Of a DNA stretch of 34,739 nt, positions 22,901-31,900 are shown piece after piece (the first letter of the stretch is position 1; every line of letters begins with the position of its first letter). This DNA is from Azolla pinnata (Eukaryota > Streptophyta > Polypodiopsida > Salviniales > Salviniaceae). Under the pieces are notes generated by a model. The model saw only the letters and a list, made by a program, of their open reading frames with translations. It did not search any database and was not told the origin of the DNA. A program made the position numbers and the translations under genes. The stretch is from the NCBI GenBank assembly GCA_037176905.1, contig JBBBWG010028621.1, positions 19,761-54,499 of the forward strand, written 5' to 3'.

Positions 22901-25900
22901 GACTGATTGACATCAGCCTGGATCTTAATAATATGGAATTGGTGCGTGCTCTCTATGCTTTACAAGTTCTAGAGCTTACTGTGGAAACAAAATTATTTTG
23001 GAAACAGGTTATATTTCTCATTATACACCTTTGCAAAAAATAAAGTATGAAGTCTGAGATGAAACTAAGGAAGGGCATTAAAAGACGGATTTTAACATCC
23101 TATAACATGCAAAATGGCTGATGGGAGCAACATAAGACATCTTTTCAATTGTTGAGAGAAACTACCCGGAATATTACATGAACAAAAAAACTTGTGGCAC
23201 AGACTTTATGAATCTAATCTGTGTCAATTGAAACTTTTAAATTTAAAAGCTATCAACATAAGAAACTTTAATGTGGAGAGATTTTCAGAGTGAGCGAGTC
23301 ACCTTTGTTGGCAGGAGACACTGAACATTAAACTAGGATGCTGAGGGCGTGATGCAAACAGCTAAGGCTTGCATGTACAGCTAATCACTATAGATTGATC
23401 TCTAATAACTCCTTTTGAGTATGACTGACGTGTTGCATGAGAAAGATTGATGGAGCTGAAGAAAGTTGTGATTATTCTTGGTTCATGAGTTTCTATGGTT
23501 GTGATTGTCCTTTTGACCATTTCTCTCAATGTATCACAACTTATGGTGAGACTAGTCCCAGGGTCGACATTACATTGCCTAGACCCAAGATGAAACCTGT
23601 ATTTAAGGAGTCTTTAGTATCTTTCCTGATTTATGGTTTTACTGTGTACCAAGAGATGTCTTGAACTGATCCTTTATGACACTATTGTAGAATCATGAAT
23701 TCATGTTTACTACTTGGGTGTTCGGAGTGTTATTATGTCACTTTACTGGACGATAACAAAATTCTAACTTAACATGATCAGAGACAATAAAATACTTATT
23801 CTATTAGGGACAACTTCTTATGGTAGAATTTCTCTGTACTTGGGCCTTTCTTGTGACAACTAAAGCTTTTTGTTCATCCCTAGGGTATGCATTGGAATCC
23901 TTGATATAAATGTATGCTGTGTATTAGAAAATCTTATGATAGTGTCTTATGTTGCGTCATCTTCTTCATGAATTTTTCTGCTAACGTGCATTCATCACAT
24001 CTACCTTTAACTACTTGTCCCTTTTTGGTTTTGAGCTTATTCTATCAAATGAGCGTTTTCCTGATTTCTATCAGAGCATATTGAACTTGAGCTTTGCATC
24101 ATTTTCTTACTGTGCACATACTTGCATTTCCTTATCTATATTTTTTTTTACTATAAAGATGCATTTTTCTGCTGCCTTTTGGTCTGTTTTTGGCTGGATT
24201 TCAATGACTTGTTCATGAAATACCGGTTTGACCTTAGTTCATATTTTAGCCTTTAGGTAGTTTGCCTTGTCATCACGAGCTCCACATTCAATTGCCTTAT
24301 GAGGCTGTGATGTCATTCAGTAGCTTTTCTCATCTTCGGATGCTATTCAAACATGGTTATTTCATTGGCTTTTGCATTTGCAGCTTAGTGACAGGGTGTT
24401 GCAACAAAAGAAGCTCGTGACTGCTGAAGAGTCATATGCTTGTTCAGGAGATATTTGTCGTTCTATGTATCTTCACAAGGTATAGATTATTCTTTAAAGG
24501 TTTGCGTGAATACATGTTGGTCCGTCGCTTTAGTTTCCTCATCAATGTTCCTTGCATTTTCTCTTGTTACTTATATTGACAAATAAATGCAAAAACTTTA
24601 TATTTGTCAGAATAACCAATATCGTACACATATCTAGGTGAATAAGACAACAAAAGTAGACTCAGTAGAAAATGTAGGACAGATGGCAAAAGGATTGTAT
24701 CCGATGCAAGTGGCATTGGAAACACTTCATAAAAGATGGAAGGTGAGCATTTAAGAACGAGTAACCTCTATATAACCTGTATTTTGTAGAAGAGCCAAGT
24801 CAATTCCATGCATTGTTGAGAGATTGTAAAATATACTATCATGTTATTGCTGATGTCAAACTATAGGCTTGGAATGTAAGTGCTCTATGGGTAAATGTCT
24901 TCAGGATGCCGAGAAGACCTTACTGGATCATGGCCACATTGATAATGCAATTCAACTGCACCTTGATGGCTTCAGGTATATATAGAAATTCACCTACAGA
25001 TGAATGAATGTTTGAGTACTTTGTGTAAATGGATGCATTTAAGATCCTCCCGAGTTCATTCTTAATCAAGATTAATATATATTGGTCGATGGTTGTAACT
25101 CTTGCCCTTTATATAGGTTCTGAAGCTACCAAGTGAGTAATTAATGGCTTTATGTTTTCGATGACTAAGTGTGTTTCCTACCCGAACCCCTCAATGATCC
25201 TCCCAAATAAAAGGAATGGTTTACGCCACTGAATTCATAATTATTGCTTTAGGAATGATTTATAGTCTCTTTCTAGATAATAATCTGGTGAAGAAATAAT
25301 CTGTTGAGGTTCCAAAGAGATGATTCTGCAACATTTACGTGCATCCTCTATGCAAGGGAAGGAGCATATTGCTAGGCAATCAGGGTTTTCTTTAAGAATA
25401 CTACTTTCAGTCATGATGTTCATCCTCTCTTCTAATCTGAAGATAAGAAATTCATGACAAGAAAAAGTCGACATTAATAATTTCTGTGTAAAGCAGATGG
25501 AGGGAGGCAATTTCTATTTCACACGATCATAATGTTGATTCTAAAGTCTTAGATATCAGATATTTAAGCTGGTTATTGGATACAAATCAGGTGATTATTA
25601 AGCTAACTTCGTAAACACTTTGAAAAATGGTCCATGATACCAACTAAGTGGTGCTATTTGAAAATGTTTTCTTATCTTTGTGAACAACAAAATTGAAGCA
25701 TTTGCAACAAAATTACGAGACAGAAAAAGTGTGTAGAAGTGTAAATTAAATTAATTTGCTGCCTAGTCTAGGTCTTGAATAAAGCAAGAGAGAAGCTTTG
25801 TATGGCACCAAATTTGTAATCCTTTACTTGAATTAAGATAAAGTCTCCCAACAACTCAAAACTTACTCTTTCTTCCCTGCCCTGGTTGAGGTCTCCAGTA

Positions 25901-28900
25901 TTGTAGCTCTTCTCACATCTAGAGTAAAATTAATCTTTAACAAATGTAAGTGTTACAAATATTTCATATACAAGAGGTGTTATGGTACGTTGTGGTGTGT
26001 TCCCAACTAAATACAGAATTTGTCTCAAATTAAGATGATGTTCCCCAACCACTCAAAAGTATCCAGTAAAGTAGCTCACCTCACATTTCAAAGAAAATTA
26101 ATCTTTTTTGAATTCAATTGCTCAAAGTATTCCATGTATACTTAAATGATGTGTTCCTTTCCACCCCATTCACGGTATTGTTAGAAATGTCATTAGTACG
26201 TAGAATGAAAAGGATCATGAAAAAAGCAATGAAGTCATATTAGCATCAAATGCAAAAAGAATAAAAGAGTGAATTGCCTCTTCTGTTTTTGTCTTACTAT
26301 GCATTTTATGGTTTTAAACTGATCTGAATGTTTGACATGATTTCTCATATCTAATTGCAGGTTGACAGAATTCGATGTGTCAATTTGACTTAATTAATAA
26401 TGCATAAAATGTCACAACTTTGTGAAGAACTGATTCTCATCCTTTCTGATGTTTAGATTGAAGAGGCTGGAAATGTAAAATTGGCCGCTGGAGATGTAAA
26501 GGGTGCATTAGAGCTGTTTGTCAGAGGAAACTTTTTAGGACATGCAGCAGATACTGTTTTAACATTTCCTGCTCATCAACGAGAAGTATGATTACATTTC
26601 CAGTATTGATCGCTTTTAATGTCTGATGTGTGTCATAAGATTGCTCGTGTATAGATTTATTTATTTGAATGGTTTCGAAAACAGGGACAACTGGTTGATA
26701 AAATAACTCAAGGACTTACAAATTTAGGATTGTGGGATAAGGTTTGTAAATTTCTTTGTTCTTTGCTCTTTCTGCAAGTTTTGGATGTTTTTCATGTTTC
26801 TGTGTCCTTGCAGCTTGGCAAGCTCATGGAAGGTTTAGGTAATTATGATGGGGCTTTATCTGTATATCAGAAAGGGCATTGCTACTATCATGCTGATGAG
26901 TTAGCACGTAAGAGTTTCAAGAGTGATGTATCTAAATTCCAAGAGGTTTGGGGTGATTGGCTGGCTTCAAAGTATCAGGTTTGAGAGACACCTTCTTAGT
27001 TATTCTTCCAATAAGCGTCACATTTTGTTAAGTATCTCTCTGTAGTGCTTAGTTGAATAACAAACCATGTCTCTTTATTGTGCTGAAACGTTGGATAAAC
27101 AGTTAAATGCTGAGTTGCTATTAACTATGCATAATTGACCCCCAATGGGCTAGGCGGGGTACTAGGATGAACTCCACTTTTGTAGTTTAGAAGGTGAAAT
27201 AATATGCAACCGTGGTCTTAATTTGTTTCCCAAGGCTACATGCATAGCTAACAGGTCAAGGAGAGCTCTTTGTCCTTGTTCTGAAATTTTTGGTTGGGAT
27301 GTGTACAAAAATAGTTGCAGAAGTACCTTCTCCTATTAAGTTTCATTTTGGGGTGGTAATTATCATTGGCTAGGATTAAACTTTGTATCTGTCTTGTATA
27401 ATGTGAATCCTGGGTGTGTAGGTGGTGCATCTTGGAGTGGTGTCTCACAAGAACACTTGTATATTGCACGTAAAAGTAGTTCCCAGTCCGTTTGCTTTGG
27501 ACTAAAAAAACCATTTGCTCTAGCATGTACCATGTTATACTTGACGAGTATACAATAAGATGAATACCTTACACTTCCCATCATCTTATTGATACTAACA
27601 TACTCAAACTAGAACACACTTTGGTCTACCTGATTGACACCATGATTTGAATACGAATTATGGTTCATGCTGACAATGAAGTACTAATAGTAACAGGTAA
27701 TAGGAGAAGATGATAGGGCCAAAAACAGACCAAATCAGTAAGTCGGCTCATATTCTCTGACGAATGCTCACTTAATTAAGTCCAAGCCAAAAAAACCTCC
27801 ATAGATTGATAACATCGACATTCAGCCATTGTTGGGAGATTTGGCAGTTTGATAGAACTGATGGCAAATTGGTCCAAATTGGCAGAGAGAGGCTATTTGG
27901 CCTTAGACTAACTGATGGAAATGATTACTGAGGTGGAAGTCACTAGACAGCTTGCCTGATCAAATGTTTGGCCAAGAATTTTTACTTCACAACTTTCGCT
28001 CTGTGTACCTGATCCCAAAAGGAGTTTGATTTTGATTCACGTGCTAGCAAAAGCAAGCTGTGGGAGTTGTATGGCGGATGTCAAGTGGCACTTTGCACAT
28101 TGTTTGTGGTCCACTTACAGTTATATATTGAGAGAGTCACTAAACTTAACAAATGTTGACGTCATCACTGTGGCGTAGCGCCTACTCACACACGTGTCAT
28201 GAGCTAGCCTTCAGAGATTATCAGCATTTAGCTACATTTTGAATCTTGAACATGCAGAGTTCAACTGCTGAGAGCATTGTCAATATAGTAAGCAGACCCG
28301 TAATCTGCATTGAATTCATTATAAGACACATGTGCAGACCAATGTCCGAAATATTATTAGGAAGCTCTTGGCAATTCATCCCATTCATTGATAAGCTATG
28401 TGGAAACTCTGGGTTTACTTGATTTTTAGCACTTGAAGCGTTCATTTAGTAGCACACTGAGATAGAACTCAAGTCGATCAAGTCAAAGATGCTCTGGTTG
28501 GATAATGGAAGGGAAACACATTCACATCGACTTGTTAACTCTTAACACATCCGATTCACAAGTCATTTCCTCCTGATTGAGTCTACAATAAGTAAGTTCG
28601 GAAATGGTTATTTCAGCTGTTTGTTCTATATTTGGGAATGTGCATTTTTGTTTACTTGGTAATATGGATAATTTACATTCGTTTGTAAACTTGCCATTAC
28701 TTTTTATTTCGTTATTGACATATAGATGGACACAGCTATCAACCTTTATCTGGAATCAGGATGCATTAATAAAGCTGTTGAAACAGCCATAGCTTCGTAT
28801 CAATGGAGAAGAGCACTTCAAATAGTTTCCCAACACAAGAATATGGTCATAAACTATTTCTATTTTGACAATTTTCCCTGTAGTAAATTAGTGATTTCTT

Positions 28901-31900
28901 TATAAACTTGAATATTTTGGCTTCTTGCAGGTTCCAGTTACAGTTTATGCAAAGTTGGCTCAACATTTTGAGAAAGTTAAACAATTCCCGGATGCTGAGA
29001 GTATGTTTATAGCTGCAAAGCTACCTAGTGAAGCTGTAAGAATGTACCTTAAGCAAAAGAAATATGAAGATGCACGAAAGGTCATATCATGTATATGTTA
29101 TGTGTAATGGAAGGTTTTGTTAAATAAGAATGCACATGACTGAGAAAATAAGCATATTAATCTAGATTGCCAAGGAGTTCTTGTCAGCAGAAGAATCATA
29201 TGGGATCTATCTACGGGAAGCTAAAGAACTTGAAGGCTCTAGGCAGTTTAAGCTTGCAGAAAAGCTATATCTTGAAGCTGGAAAGTATGATTTAGCTATT
29301 GATATGTATAAGAAAGAAAGATTGCGAGATAATGTGATTCAGTTAGTTGCGAAATACAAAAAGGTTCACCAAGTTGTAGTTATTAAATATGCAGAGTATT
29401 GTTTCATTTTCCAGCTAACGTTTTCTCTTTATCACCAATCTAACCGTGTTCCCCCTACAGGATGAGTTAAAAGAGACCCATCTAGAGCTTGCACATGAAC
29501 TTGAGCAGAACGGTACATATGCTATGTGTGTTATGTGGTGAACAGTTATTGCAGCTCTTTGTTAAAAAGAAAATAAATTCTCATTGTACATGTTACTGCA
29601 GGAATGCTACGAGATGCAGAATATCATTATTTAGAAGTAAATGATTGGAAAAGTGTCGTGAAGGTAATGTTTTCATAATTCAATGCTGCAATGCTGGCAA
29701 AACCATTAGAGAATATTGCCTCAAAGTATTTTTTATTATTTTGTCTAGATGTATAGCATTTCCTCCATGTGGGAGGATTCCCTGCGTATTGCTAGATTAT
29801 GGGGCGATGGTAATACAATAAAACAGGTATTTATGAAGGAAGCTTACTATCTTTTAGCTGTAAGAAAACAAGTTCAAGGATAACCAACTGTAAACTTACT
29901 TTCTTTGCCTTACCTACCAAAGGTAGCCTATGCATGGGCTATTTCACGTGATGGGAAGAATGGATTGGAGGCTGTTGCAAAGTTAGGATTTCTGAATGAC
30001 GCAATAGAATATGCCGTTGATGTGGGTGCATTCAACAACGCATTTTATTTATGCAGTGCAGCGCCAGCGGAGAAATGTGAAGAGGTTTGTTTTTCATGAA
30101 ATTTCTAATTGTGTGGTATAATTGTTTAGAGATTTTTGTTGTTAGTGTTAGAAACCTACAATGCCAAGGTTTATTCAATTAGAAACATGTAAACTGGTAT
30201 TCGTAGAACTTGTACACTGCATATGGCATTAGTTCAGACTAGATGTGTCCCCATTACCTTCTGAAGGAATGTTGCTGATACCAAAAAAATAGTAAAATGA
30301 CCCGTTTATAATTTGCCACGGTTTTTCATTGCAAAGAGTGATTGATACTAATGTCTTCAAAATTATTTATCTCATGAGGTCCCAAATCCGAATCTAATGA
30401 CAATATTGAACTGTAAGTGTACTATGGGAATCATTGCTTGAACGGACTTGATAATATGCATTCCAAATTCAAGACTACATAGTATCACCCCAAACCAATG
30501 GTGCTTTCTATTCATGGCTATTAGCACCCTAAAACAATGGTGCTTCTATTCATAGGGGATGTCTACATCTTAGATTGGGAATAAATTAAGATCTTTCAAA
30601 GGGTAGTCTATCAAAGTTCAGAACGGAAAGCTTTTTGCTAATGGAATTTTTGATATCTTAGACAGTTCTGCTAATTTTATTGGTAGAACTTACTTTAGTT
30701 GACCGGTTATATTTTAAATAGGCGATCTCATTTTAACGAGTCATCCTCTCATAGGATGCTAATATATCTTAATTTCTTCTTTGGACCTCCTTTCATTCTT
30801 GGTACGAGTAGCATCCACACATTCAGGATATAAATTATCCCATCCATGGTGCATCTGCAATTAACCATGTATCTCATTATTTTGTAATCTTTTCACTAAA
30901 TAGTTCTTTGGATCACAGGTTCATTTGGATTTTGCAAAGTTTCTTCAAAGTAAAGGCCGATTCAAAGAAGCTGAAGATAATTTCTTAAAAGGAGGAAAGC
31001 CAAAGGAAGCAATAGATATGTATATTCTGCAAGGGGATTATGAGGCTGCTTCCAGAGTTGCAGATCTGTTTCATCCTTCAGCAATAACTGATATACAAGT
31101 ATAAACACTAGCCAAAAACATTAAATCCTGAAATCTTTGTTCCTTTGTCATACTATTCTGACCTATCAAAGAATCACGCTAGGTTTCTCAAGCATGGTTC
31201 CTATCTGATAATAACGAGCTTAAAAAAGCAGAAGCTTTATTTATTCAGGTATTCGATTGACTTTGAGACTGTGCTTGATCAGTTTATAAAAAAAAATTTA
31301 GTTCACCATGTTCTACTTATATCATACAGGCAAAAAAACCCGATCTTGCTATTGATATGTATAAAGTGAGAAATATGTGGGAGGATGCTATTGGGATTGC
31401 ACAAATGTATCTTCCTTCTAAATTGAGTGACCTCCAGTACGATTTCGCTCTTTTTATGCACAGGTTGGTCATACATATTATGGATTGAAACATAGGGCCT
31501 TGTTAAGTAGATTTTCTAATAACGTAACAAATGAAAGTGCCCTCTGGAACATGTTTGTTGCAACGTTTCACAATTTCAAGCATATAGAAGAGGACTTTGT
31601 TCAGTCGGATGTTAGAAATCAGTGCAACCATAAGTGAGGGGTTGCAAATAAATGACATTTCAGGGGGAGAGGCATCTGTGTTTACCTTCTTTATGCCTGT
31701 CAAATGAGTCTCCTCATCACTTGTCCGTAGAACACATGAGGGATGTTGCACCATTTGCATTCAGTTTGCAAGTTTCTCTATTCACATGGAAAGGCTGCCC
31801 TGGATTTCATTGAGTTATTATGGTGTTCCCTGCGACAGAAACTCTGCTAATCTCTTGGCATACCCCTTCGTTTGTTACATATTGACAGCTGAGATGTCTG

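Larger units (their letters stand above)
10972..23007 (+). other. IFT172: IFT172 exons 1-19: N-terminal WD40 propellers
   Basis: Exons: 10972-11171, 12137-12236, 12853-12953, 13812-13938, 14147-14277, 15127-15179, 15342-15403, 15538-15597, 15883-15959, 16093-16188, 16360-16468, 16574-16666, 17135-17200, 18788-19050, 20035-20161, 21411-21485, 22465-22533, 22615-22683, 22879-23007 (669 codons). Landmarks that match the family: [20 protein letters not shown] (exon 3), FGLSDGKVK (4), VGCDSK (7), [14 protein letters not shown] (10), [16 protein letters not shown] (11), [18 protein letters not shown] (13), [13 protein letters not shown] (14), [17 protein letters not shown] (15), [14 protein letters not shown] (16), FYIWYCIQD (17). 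These two seven-bladed propellers contact other IFT-B subunits in characterised homologues. Exon 19 reads through a GTGCGT near 22942, because the next codons ([12 protein letters not shown]) are conserved. Confidence 0.92.

Noticed and set aside
22942-22947. GTGCGT as the donor ending exon 19 after NMEL
   Set aside because: The following codons ([12 protein letters not shown]...FWKQ) align with IFT172, so the exon continues to 23007.
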